20,732 bases of DNA from SFTH01 sp963643985 (GTDB lineage: Bacteria > Bacillota > Clostridia > Christensenellales > Aristaeellaceae), in the NCBI GenBank assembly GCA_963643985.1, contig CAVINP010000032.1, forward strand, positions 1-20,732, read 5' to 3'. Under the pieces are notes generated by a model. The model was not told where the DNA came from, made no database searches, and saw only the letters and a program-made list of their open reading frames with translations. Position 1 is the first letter of the stretch. Each line of letters starts with the position of its first letter. A program made the position numbers and the translations under genes. Shown piece after piece: positions 5,960-12,731 of this stretch.

Positions 5960-7144
5960 TTACTTGATCAGCACGCGCTGGCCCAGTTGGATTGCGCCTT
6001 CCACCAGTGGCTGAATCAGTGCGGTCTTGCCGTCGTTGGAGAGCACCTCCACGGGGATGAACGTGCCGCCCGAGCCGTCATCGAGCCATACGCCCATCTG
6101 GCCGTTCTGCTCGTAGAGCGCGTCTGCCGTGACGGACAGACCCGAGAGCGTGATGGAAAGCATGGCCTTGCCGGTGCGCTGGTAGATCAGCGGGCCGATG
6201 GGGTCGTTGACCTCGAATATCGCCAGGAGTGTGCCGCTTTCCTTCTGCACGCTGGTGACGGAGGCCGTGAAGGCCAGATCCTCAAAGCCCTGCATCTGCA
6301 GATAGTATTCCTGACCGACCACGGGGTTCCAGGTGTCGGCGTTGGCCACGAGCGCCACATACCAGTGATCCTGATTGACCAGGCGGTATACGCCGGTGGA
6401 CTTGCTGCTCTTGGTTGAGGAGAGGGAGCCGCCGGCCAGCACGGTCTTGATGTCCGAGGTGGACAGGGATGTGACCGTGTCCGCATTCAGGTCACTCTCG
6501 TAGCCATCCAGATAGAAGGACACCACGCCGTCGGACGGGGCCGTCTCGACCTGCCGCCAGGACTGTATGCTGGTCATGCGGGTGTTCTCTTCGTCGTAGA
6601 GCTTGGTCAGTTTCGTGTCGCTGCGCTTGTTGGACCTGAGGTATTCCTGACGATTGACCATCGCGGTCTCCAGCTGGCGTGCGGCGGTGAGCAGGCTGCC
6701 GCGCGTGTCGTGGTTGACCAGATGCTTGAACTCCACTACCATCAGATCCACGATCGTGTCGTAGCGCTCGAGCGTTGAATCCTTGATGTTGTTCAGGATT
6801 GTGTTCTTGTGGTAATCCTGAATCTTGGCGCGGGTCTCCTCCAGCTTGGTCAGCAGGTTTTCCGAATAGCCCGCCGTGTAGATGTAGGCCACGGTGTCGC
6901 CCTTGTTGACGTAGGCATCCTCGGAGGCGATGTATTCGATGCGGGCGGTGGATTCGGAGGTGATCAGCTGCTCATCGCGGATCAGCACGCAATCCATCAT
7001 CTGCGTGTACTGCGTGTTGGCATCCATAATGACGGCTTCCTTGGCCTCCAGCCCCAGATACGGGCGCACGATCAGAAAGACGATCACCAGAAGGATCAAC
7101 AGGAAGACGTAGAATCTTCCGGTCACTCTTTTCTTTCTGCGCAT
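5960..7144 (-). CDS. HlyD-like membrane-anchored protein at the head of the division operon
   Basis: Predicted membrane protein of 394 residues with one N-terminal transmembrane segment (about 10-28, FYVFLLILLVIVFLIVRPYLG). The rest is extracytoplasmic. A short lipoyl/biotinyl-like half-motif (IEYIASEDAYVNKGDTVAYIY) is followed by a helical hairpin region at about 100-195. The second half-motif is VETAPSDGVVSFYLDGYE, and beta-rich domains follow up to the C-terminus. This is the layout of HlyD/MacA-type adaptor proteins. No transporter ATPase or permease lies beside it. I chose the ATG at 7144 (MRRKKRVTGR) because GGAG lies 8 bases upstream. A longer frame reaching 7246 runs into the promoter region. 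It is first in the sepF/divIVA operon, so a role in division-site envelope work is possible but unproven. Confidence 0.8.
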   Translation of the reverse strand: MRRKKRVTGRFYVFLLILLVIVFLIVRPYLGLEAKEAVIMDANTQYTQMMDCVLIRDEQLITSESTARIEYIASEDAYVNKGDTVAYIYTAGYSENLLTKLEETRAKIQDYHKNTILNNIKDSTLERYDTIVDLMVVEFKHLVNHDTRGSLLTAARQLETAMVNRQEYLRSNKRSDTKLTKLYDEENTRMTSIQSWRQVETAPSDGVVSFYLDGYESDLNADTVTSLSTSDIKTVLAGGSLSSTKSSKSTGVYRLVNQDHWYVALVANADTWNPVVGQEYYLQMQGFEDLAFTASVTSVQKESGTLLAIFEVNDPIGPLIYQRTGKAMLSITLSGLSVTADALYEQNGQMGVWLDDGSGGTFIPVEVLSNDGKTALIQPLVEGAIQLGQRVLIK

Positions 7145-7214
7145 ATGCCTATCTCCGAATACAACGTTTGATATCAGGGCAGCACACGACTGCCCAATAA
7201 AAAGCCTATTGTGT

Positions 7215-7243
7215 ATTATAACCGATAAAAGCCGTTCATGCAA
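7215..7243 (-). promoter_or_regulatory. Possible sigma-A promoter of the division operon
   Basis: On the minus strand TATAAT (7220-7215) is a perfect -10 box. Seventeen bases upstream, TTGCAT (7243-7238) matches the first three bases of the -35 consensus. It lies about 70 bases upstream of the HlyD-like start and is divergent from the lgt promoter. The weak -35 box suggests low activity or help from an activator. Confidence 0.5.
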
Positions 7244-7253
7244 CATTGATGTA

Positions 7254-7283
7254 TTGACATTTTCATGCTAAATTGATTATAAT
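7254..7283 (+). promoter_or_regulatory. Consensus sigma-A promoter of lgt-pncB
   Basis: TTGACA (7254-7259) and TATAAT (7278-7283) both match the consensus perfectly, with an 18-base spacer. The lgt start codon is 25 bases downstream of the -10 box, leaving a very short leader that contains GGAGGAG at 7297-7303. Confidence 0.88.
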
Positions 7284-7307
7284 GGGTAAAGATTGCGGAG
7301 GAGTGAT

Positions 7308-8231
7308 ATGATAGAACTGACACGGAGCGGGGTTGTGCTCTTCGGCTTTGAAATATACTGGTACGCGCTGCTGATCGTCTGCGGCGTGATCGCGGCCGTG
7401 CTGCTGGCCTACCTGCGCGAGCAGCAGCTGGGCTTAAAGAAGGATACCACGGTGGATCTGGCGCTGGCGGTGGTGCCCTTGGGCATCATCTGCGCACGCA
7501 TCTACTACGTGCTCTTCTCCTGGGATTACTACGCCGCGCACCCGCAGGAGATACTCTCCTTCAGACAGGGCGGGCTGGCCATATACGGCGGCGTGATCGG
7601 CGGCGCACTGGGTGCATTTATCTACTGCAGGGTCAGAAAGATTTCCCTGCCCACGGTTGCCGACCTCATTGCGCCGGGGCTGGCGCTGGCGCAGGGCGTC
7701 GGCCGCTGGGGCAACTTCGTCAACAACGAGGCCTACGGGGCAGCGGTGACAAACGCCGGGTGGCAGTTTTTTCCTCTGGCGGTCGAGATTCCGGGCGAAG
7801 GCTGGCACTGGGCGACCTTTTTCTATGAATCCGCATGGTGCGTGATCGTCGCCGCCGTGCTGCTCATTGCCGAGCGGCGCAAAAAATTTCGCCGCAGGGG
7901 AGATATCTTCTTGTGGTACCTGCTGCTCTACGGCCTCGAGCGGACGCTGGTGGAGGGCCTGCGCACGGACAGCCTGTATCTGATGGGTCTGCGCGTATCC
8001 CAGCTGCTGTCGTTGTTGGCGGTGCTGGGCGTGTGCATCTGCTTTGCACTGCGCGAGAAGGGGCAGCCGCGGCTGATTCGCCTGATACCGCCTGCAGACG
8101 CGATCTTTCTGGCCGTGAGCATTGCGCTCAAACTGCACGGACTCAGCGTCGTGTTTGCTCTGCTGCTGCCGGGCTTTGCGGCGATGATGTATAAAGGAAC
8201 AAATTTTATTCCCGACAGAGAAGAGGAGTAG
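7308..8231 (+). CDS. lgt: Prolipoprotein diacylglyceryl transferase
   Basis: Integral membrane enzyme that moves diacylglycerol from phosphatidylglycerol to the lipobox cysteine of prolipoproteins, the first step of lipoprotein maturation. The 307-residue form starts at the ATG at 7308, behind GGAGGAG. A TTG further upstream would place the ribosome site inside the gene. The Lgt signature GRWGNFVNNEAYG is at 132-144, and the later motif LERTLVEGLRTDSL has Arg212 and Arg219. At the site of E. coli His103 the sequence is GGLAIYGGVIGG, with Tyr93. About 45 residues of hydrophobic sequence and a charged tail follow the normal end of the family, giving an extra one or two membrane segments. pncB starts 6 bases later. 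Confidence 0.95.
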   Translation: MIELTRSGVVLFGFEIYWYALLIVCGVIAAVLLAYLREQQLGLKKDTTVDLALAVVPLGIICARIYYVLFSWDYYAAHPQEILSFRQGGLAIYGGVIGGALGAFIYCRVRKISLPTVADLIAPGLALAQGVGRWGNFVNNEAYGAAVTNAGWQFFPLAVEIPGEGWHWATFFYESAWCVIVAAVLLIAERRKKFRRRGDIFLWYLLLYGLERTLVEGLRTDSLYLMGLRVSQLLSLLAVLGVCICFALREKGQPRLIRLIPPADAIFLAVSIALKLHGLSVVFALLLPGFAAMMYKGTNFIPDREEE

Positions 8232-8237
8232 AGGCAT

Positions 8238-9668
8238 ATGAGAAATTTGACCATGCTGACGGACCTGTATCAGCTCACGATGATGTACGGCTACATGAAA
8301 ACCGGCATGCGTGACAACATCGCCACCTTTGACATGTTCTACCGCAGCAAGGACGAAAGCACGCACTATGCGGTCATGGCGGGCCTGGAGCAGCTGATCG
8401 ACTACATCAAAAATCTGCATTTTGACGAGAATTCGCTGGATTACTTGCGCTCTCTGGGCATCTTTGACGAGGAGTTCATGACGGCCCTGCGCGACTTCAA
8501 ATTCCACGGCGACATATTTGCCGTTCCCGAGGGCACGATTGTCTTCCCGGGCGAGCCGCTCATTCGCGTGACCGCGCCGATCTTTGAGGCGCAGCTGGTG
8601 GAGACCGCACTGCTGAACATCATCAACCATCAGACGCTGATTGCCACCAAGGCCAGCCGCGTGGCCCAGGCCGCGCAGGGCGACACAGTCATGGAGTTCG
8701 GCCTGCGCCGTGCCCAGGGTCCGGATGCGGGCATCTACGGTGCGCGTGCCGCGATCATCGGTGGCTGTCAATCCACCAGCAACGTGCTCACGGGCGAGAT
8801 GTATTCCATACCTATCGCCGGCACGCATGCGCACAGCTGGGTGATGTCCTTCCCGGACGAGGTGACGGCCTTCCGCAAGTACGCCGAGATGTTCCCGACC
8901 AGCTGCCTGCTGCTGGTGGACACCTACGACACGCTGCGCAGCGGTGTGCCCAATGCCATCACGGTCTTTAATGAGCTGCGGGCGCAGGGGCACGAGCCGG
9001 TCGGCATCCGCCTGGACAGCGGCGACCTGGCCTATCTCAGCCGCGAGGCCCGCAAGATGCTCGATCAGGCCGGCTTCCCGAACACCATCATCTGTGCCTC
9101 GGGCGATCTGGACGAGAACCTGATCCGCGATCTGAAACTGCAGGGCGCGTGCATCAACACCTGGGGCGTGGGCACGAAGCTGATCACCAGCGAGGACTGT
9201 CCTTCACTGGGCGGCGTGTACAAGATGAGCGCGGAGGAGATCGACGGCCGCGTGGTACCCAAGATCAAGATCTCCGAAAACCCCGTGAAGATCACCAACC
9301 CCGGCATCAAGCGCCTCTGGCGCATCTACGACGGCCAGAACGGCAAGGCCGTGGCGGATCTGATCGCGCTGGCACACGAAGAATACGATACAAGCAAGCC
9401 CCTGACGATATACGATCCGGTCAACACCTGGAAGAGCATGACGCTGACCGACTACACCATGAAGGAACTGCAGGTGCAGGTCTTTAAAAAAGGCGAATGC
9501 GTATACGAATCACCGACGCTTAAGGAGATTCAGCAGCACTGCCGCGAGGAAATGGACACTTTCTGGGATCAGTACAAGCGCCTGCTCAATCCCCACCGCT
9601 ACAAGGTCGACCTCTCCGACAGCCTCTGGATGCTGAAGAATTCGATGCTGCAGAGCTACAGGCACTGA
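8238..9668 (+). CDS. pncB: Nicotinate phosphoribosyltransferase
   Basis: Cytoplasmic enzyme of the Preiss-Handler NAD salvage pathway, making nicotinate mononucleotide from nicotinate and PRPP with ATP hydrolysis. The 476-residue length fits the long Gram-positive form. Recognisable blocks are MLTDLYQLTMMYGYMK at the N-terminus, EPLIRVTAPIFEAQLVET, GLRRAQGPDAGIYGARAAII, GTHAHSWVMSFPDE at about 195 (with the conserved His), IRLDSGDLAYLSREARK at about 257 and GVGTKLITS at about 310. GAGGAG at the lgt end lies 9 bases before the ATG, so it is read from the lgt transcript. I see no clear terminator right after the stop. The hairpin cluster at 9752-9926 may end the transcript. Confidence 0.96.
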   Translation: MRNLTMLTDLYQLTMMYGYMKTGMRDNIATFDMFYRSKDESTHYAVMAGLEQLIDYIKNLHFDENSLDYLRSLGIFDEEFMTALRDFKFHGDIFAVPEGTIVFPGEPLIRVTAPIFEAQLVETALLNIINHQTLIATKASRVAQAAQGDTVMEFGLRRAQGPDAGIYGARAAIIGGCQSTSNVLTGEMYSIPIAGTHAHSWVMSFPDEVTAFRKYAEMFPTSCLLLVDTYDTLRSGVPNAITVFNELRAQGHEPVGIRLDSGDLAYLSREARKMLDQAGFPNTIICASGDLDENLIRDLKLQGACINTWGVGTKLITSEDCPSLGGVYKMSAEEIDGRVVPKIKISENPVKITNPGIKRLWRIYDGQNGKAVADLIALAHEEYDTSKPLTIYDPVNTWKSMTLTDYTMKELQVQVFKKGECVYESPTLKEIQQHCREEMDTFWDQYKRLLNPHRYKVDLSDSLWMLKNSMLQSYRH

Positions 9669-9690
9669 GGGTGTGAAGGGACGAGGAAAC

Positions 9691-9711
9691 AGGATTAGGG
9701 ATCAGGAATTG
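9691..9711. repeat. Short degenerate heptamer repeat downstream of pncB
   Basis: Three degenerate heptamers lie head to tail: AGGATTA, GGGATCA, GGAATTG. A GA-rich stretch flanks them. They lie 22 bases after the pncB stop. The unit differs from the AGTGGTC-like heptamer at 2132-2163, but the period is the same. No function is visible. Confidence 0.4.
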
Positions 9712-9751
9712 CGGGAAAGGACTGCGTTTCCTCGGTTCACCTGACTCCTAG

Positions 9752-9926
9752 CCAACCCCTCGGCCTTCGGCAGCTCCCTATAGCAGTCGCTCCCCTGCGA
9801 AGCAGGGTTGCGACCGGCCCGCGCAGCGATCTGAAAGATCGCCGCGGCGCTGCCGGAACTTCGCTTCGCGAAGTCTCCGGTGCGTATTTTCAGGGGCGCC
9901 ACCCCTTGCCTCCCTCACCGGGGGAG
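9752..9926. repeat. Cluster of adjacent palindromes (REP/MITE-like) in the pncB-hpf gap
   Basis: This part of the 356-base gene-free gap packs consecutive hairpins: GTCGC/GCGAC around CCCTGC-GAA-GCAGGG (9786-9814); CCGGC, GCGC and GCGATCT-GAA-AGATCGC with outer arms at 9814-9856; ACTTCGC-TTC-GCGAAGT (9858-9874); and CTCCC/GGGAG (9910-9926). Loops are often GAA or TTC. The region has no plausible gene: an open frame at 9702-9902 is only the translation of the palindromes. From memory, similar CCTCGGC/CAGCTCCC palindromic blocks recur between genes in gut Clostridia, so a dispersed repeat is the best guess. Confidence 0.6.
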
Positions 9927-9970
9927 TGTCAGTAACTTATCCCCCAAGAAAACGTGATGAACCAAAACAA

Positions 9971-10006
9971 AGCGTGAGCGGAGGCAACATTGCCCCCGCT
10001 CACGCT
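9971..10006 (-). terminator. Strong terminator of hpf (possibly bidirectional)
   Basis: A long stem pairs AGCGTGAGCGG (9971-9981) with CCGCTCACGCT (9996-10006). It continues, after one A/C mismatch, through GGCA/TGCC to a four-base loop. On the minus strand it is followed by TTTGTTTTGG, giving a clear intrinsic terminator about 18 bases after the hpf stop. On the plus strand the AATTATTTATAT tail is only moderately T-rich, so it may also stop traffic from pncB. Confidence 0.85.
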
Positions 10007-10024
10007 CAATTATTTATATGGGGA

Positions 10025-10549
10025 TTACAGATCCGGCTGCAGCAGGCCGTAGGTGCCGTCGTGGCGGCGGTAGAGCACGTTCATGATCTCGCTGTCCTCG
10101 TTCTGGAAGAGGAAGAAGTCGTGGCCCAGCAGCTCCATCTGCGTGATGGCGTCCTCGACGGTCATGGGCTTGACGGAGAACTTCTTCACGCGCACGATGT
10201 CGTAGCTCTGCTCCTCGTAGGCGCTCGCATCCTCGGCCGGCTCGATCTCCGCGGGGCGCAGACGCTTGTCCAGCTTCGTGCGGTGGCGGCGGATCTGGCT
10301 CTCGAGCTTGTCCACGGCGCGGTCGATGGAGAGGTACATATCGTTGGAGGACTCCTCGGCACGCAGGATCACGCCGCCGGCGTTGATCGTGATCTCGACG
10401 ATGTTGCGTGCACCCTTCTGCACCTTGAAGCGAACGCTGGCTTCGATCTCATCGTGGAAGTAGCGCTCAAGCTTGCCCAACTTTTTCTCAACGCGGGATT
10501 TCAGGCTGTCGGAGATAACCATGTCCTTGCTGGCATAAACAAACTTCAT
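10025..10549 (-). CDS. hpf: Long-form ribosome hibernation promoting factor
   Basis: Binds the 30S decoding region and dimerises 70S ribosomes into inactive 100S particles in stationary phase or stress. The 174-residue form starts at 10549 (MKFVYASKDM), with AAAGGAG 9 bases upstream. The N-terminal RaiA/HPF domain (about 1-95) includes LKSRVEKKLGKLERYF and MYLSIDRAVDKLESQI. A charged linker follows, then the C-terminal dimerisation domain (about 120-174, IVRVKKFSVKPMTVEDAI, HDFFLFQNEDS, NVLYRRHDGTYGLL). Presence of this C-terminal domain marks the long form typical of Gram-positives. It lies 123 bases downstream of topB on the same strand with no terminator between them, so it may be read both from topB and from its own promoter. 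Confidence 0.96.
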   Translation of the reverse strand: MKFVYASKDMVISDSLKSRVEKKLGKLERYFHDEIEASVRFKVQKGARNIVEITINAGGVILRAEESSNDMYLSIDRAVDKLESQIRRHRTKLDKRLRPAEIEPAEDASAYEEQSYDIVRVKKFSVKPMTVEDAITQMELLGHDFFLFQNEDSEIMNVLYRRHDGTYGLLQPDL

Positions 10550-10577
10550 GTATAATCGCTCCTTTATCGTATAATCG
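10550..10577 (-). repeat. 9-bp direct repeat bracketing the hpf ribosome binding site
   Basis: GTATAATCG (plus strand) occurs at 10550-10558 and again at 10569-10577. On the mRNA strand CGATTATAC therefore lies on both sides of the AAAGGAG site, with starts 19 bases apart, and one copy abuts the hpf start codon. It could be coincidence or a binding site for a translational regulator. Confidence 0.4.
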
Positions 10578-10672
10578 GCGCTTCGCACATCGGATCGGAT
10601 CCGTTGCGGTGACCGTATTAAGTTAATTCTACGTGCACCTCCGAAATTCCTGCATGTTCTGAAACAAAATTT

Positions 10673-12544
10673 TTACTTCTTTTTTGCAGATGCTTTCGAT
10701 ACGGTTTTGCGGCGCGGCTTGAAGCGCTCCTGTTCGAACTGCACGTTGGCGGAGGCATTTCTGGCGGCATCCACCAGGAAGACGGCAAAGCGGTCGATGC
10801 CGCTCAGGAAACGCTCGGACTTGGCTGTGCGCTGCGCGACATCCTCGAAGCCTGCCATGGCAGAGAGTGCCTTTTCCCATTTGCCGGTGGTGGCCGCGGA
10901 GGAGATCTGCTCGGGAACGACCGATATCAGCTTGCGCCCCTTTTCGGTAGAGATCAGCTTCTTGCCCGATCTTTTGGCATAGCCCACCTGAATCAGGCGC
11001 TCGATGATCGAGGCTCGGGTGGCGGGCGTGCCCAGTCCAGAATCCTTCAGCTGCTCACGCAGCGCCTCGTCTTCGATGTCGCGCCCCGCATTTTCCATCA
11101 TGCTCAGTATGGAGGCATCCGTATGCGCCTCGGGCGGCTTGGTCTTGCAGGCCTTGATCGCCGTTTTTTCCACCTTGCGCGTATCGCCCTCGGCCAGCCT
11201 CGGCAGCATGCTCTCGCCCTTCTTGCTCTTCTCGCTCGGGCTGAGCTTTTTCCAGCCGGGCTGCAACGGCATGGAGCCGGTGGACTTGAACGTATGGCTG
11301 CCCACCTGCGTCAGCACGCTTGCCGCCTCGTATTCGTAGTTCGGATAGTGCACAGCGATCAGGCGGCGGGTGACCATGTCGTATATGTTCCTCTCATCAT
11401 CCGTCAGTGAAGCAAGGTTGACGGCCTTTTCCGTGGGCACGATGGCGTGGTGGTCGCTGATCTTGCTGTTGTCGTAGAAACGCTTTGTGTGCATACCGAG
11501 GTTCATCTCCGGTGCGGCGACAAAGCCCGCGTACGGCTCGGGCAGATGTGTCAGTATCTTTTCAACTTTCGGCTTCATGTCATCGGGCAGATAGCGGCTG
11601 TCCGTGCGCGGATAGGTGAGCACCTTGTGCTGCTCGTACAGCGCCTGTGCAAGCTTGAGTGTCTTGTCGGCGGAATAGCCGAAGCGTGCATTGGCTTCAC
11701 GCTGCAGCGATGTCAGGTCAAACAGCTGCGGCGGCGGTATGCGCTTGACCTCGCGCTTGCTCTGCGTGACGGTTGCAGTCTGCCCGGCGCACTCGTTCCT
11801 GATGCGCTCGGCCAGATCCTTGCTGTCGGCTCTGGTCTCCTTCGTATCCGGATTGACCCACAGGCCCTCGTAGTCGCCGAAATTCGCACGGACCTCCCAG
11901 TAGTCCTTCGGCACGAAGTGCTCGATCTCCAGATCGCGCTTCACGATCAGGCTGAGCGTGGGCGTCTGCACGCGACCGATGGAGAGATGTGCATTGTAGC
12001 GCAGGGAAAAGGCCCGACTGGCATTCATGCCCACCAGCCAGTCGGCCACGGAGCGGCAGCGTGCGGATTCGTAGAGCGCATCGTAGCAGGCGGAGGGTTT
12101 GAGCGTCCTGAAACCCTGCCTGATGGCGGCGTCGGTCATGGAGGATATCCAGAGCCGCTCCACGGGCTTTGTGCAGCCGGAAAGCTCGTATATGTTGCGG
12201 AAGATCAGCTCGCCCTCGCGCGCGCTGTCGGTCGCACAGATGACGGAGTCGATCTTGGATGAGCACAGCAGCTTTTTCACCACCGCATACTGATCCTTGG
12301 AGGCCGGCAGGACCTTGAGCGGTATGTGCTCGGGCAGCATGGGCAGATCGTCCATGCGCCATTTTTGCCACCTCTCATCGACCTCACCCGGTTCGCAGAG
12401 CGATACCAGATGTCCCAGTGCCCAGGTGACGACATATTCATCGCCGTACAGAAAGCCGTCTCCCCGGTTGCTCACGCCGAGCACGCGCGCGATATCCCGC
12501 GCAACGGATGGCTTTTCCGCGACGATCAGTTTTCTCATATGCAT
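10673..12544 (-). CDS. topB: DNA topoisomerase III (type IA)
   Basis: Relaxes negative supercoils and decatenates DNA through a covalent 5'-phosphotyrosine. The 623-residue protein starts with the Toprim motif LIVAEKPSVARDIARVLG and continues with ATDSAREGELIFR, IGRVQTPTLSLI, the active site LTYPRTDSRYL (Tyr311), SDHHAIVPTEK and GLGTPATRASIIERL. The acidic Toprim motif reads DSAREGE instead of DxDREGE. From memory, the DAGREGE type is common in Firmicute TopB. The C-terminus is basic and Ser/Lys-rich (PRRKTVSKASAKKK) with no zinc ribbon. Starts at 12544 (GGGAG 5 bases upstream) and 12538 are both possible, and the family usually begins at the second. topB can travel on conjugative elements, but the neighbours here are housekeeping genes. 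Confidence 0.95.
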   Translation of the reverse strand: MHMRKLIVAEKPSVARDIARVLGVSNRGDGFLYGDEYVVTWALGHLVSLCEPGEVDERWQKWRMDDLPMLPEHIPLKVLPASKDQYAVVKKLLCSSKIDSVICATDSAREGELIFRNIYELSGCTKPVERLWISSMTDAAIRQGFRTLKPSACYDALYESARCRSVADWLVGMNASRAFSLRYNAHLSIGRVQTPTLSLIVKRDLEIEHFVPKDYWEVRANFGDYEGLWVNPDTKETRADSKDLAERIRNECAGQTATVTQSKREVKRIPPPQLFDLTSLQREANARFGYSADKTLKLAQALYEQHKVLTYPRTDSRYLPDDMKPKVEKILTHLPEPYAGFVAAPEMNLGMHTKRFYDNSKISDHHAIVPTEKAVNLASLTDDERNIYDMVTRRLIAVHYPNYEYEAASVLTQVGSHTFKSTGSMPLQPGWKKLSPSEKSKKGESMLPRLAEGDTRKVEKTAIKACKTKPPEAHTDASILSMMENAGRDIEDEALREQLKDSGLGTPATRASIIERLIQVGYAKRSGKKLISTEKGRKLISVVPEQISSAATTGKWEKALSAMAGFEDVAQRTAKSERFLSGIDRFAVFLVDAARNASANVQFEQERFKPRRKTVSKASAKKK

Positions 12545-12568
12545 TCACACTCCCATAGTCCTGTTTCT

Positions 12569-12597
12569 ATGATATCAGCAGGGAGCGCCGAATTCAA
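12569..12597 (-). promoter_or_regulatory. Putative sigma-A promoter of topB
   Basis: On the minus strand TTGAAT (12597-12592) and TATCAT (12574-12569) are separated by 17 bases. The -35 box matches four of six positions and the -10 box four of six. The topB start lies 25-31 bases downstream. It is divergent from the aldolase promoter. Confidence 0.5.
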
Positions 12598-12635
12598 GGC
12601 AAAACTGGAAAATTCGCCGAAGAAGCGCTGTATGC

Positions 12636-12664
12636 TTGTAAATTTACACCCGCCGTGCTACAAT
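12636..12664 (+). promoter_or_regulatory. Putative sigma-A promoter of the aldolase/L,D-transpeptidase operon
   Basis: TTGTAA (12636-12641) and TACAAT (12659-12664) have a 17-base spacer, matching the consensus at four and five positions. The aldolase start is 67 bases downstream of the -10 box. The -35 box overlaps the palindrome at 12637-12648, which suggests repression. Confidence 0.65.
12637..12648. promoter_or_regulatory. Perfect 12-bp palindrome over the aldolase -35 box (candidate operator)
   Basis: TGTAAATTTACA is a perfect inverted repeat that covers five of the six -35 bases (12637-12641) and runs into the spacer. A dimeric repressor bound here would block RNA polymerase. I cannot assign a known regulator to this exact sequence. 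Confidence 0.5.
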
Positions 12665-12731
12665 GAAAACGTTATTGATGGGTCATTCAGCGGCGGCATG
12701 CCGCGACATAAGAACAAAGGGGGTTATTTCT

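Noticed and set aside
7434..8993. A 519-residue open frame on the minus strand
   Set aside because: It runs antisense across lgt and pncB, two clear genes, and its product is rich in His, Gln and Arg with no recognisable motif. Long antisense frames are expected in GC-rich coding DNA.
9702..9902. A possible 66-residue gene on the minus strand in the pncB-hpf gap
   Set aside because: Its sequence is a translation of the adjacent palindromes, and it has no ribosome site. It is better explained as a structured repeat.
9752..9926. A CRISPR array
   Set aside because: The hairpins are different sequences without regular repeat-spacer spacing, and no cas genes are present.
11447..12262. A 271-residue plus-strand open frame
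   Set aside because: It lies antisense inside topB and shows no motif. The topB frame carries every conserved block.
10673..12544. topB as evidence of an integrative conjugative element
   Set aside because: No relaxase, type IV secretion, integrase or attachment repeats are in the window, and flanking genes are housekeeping.
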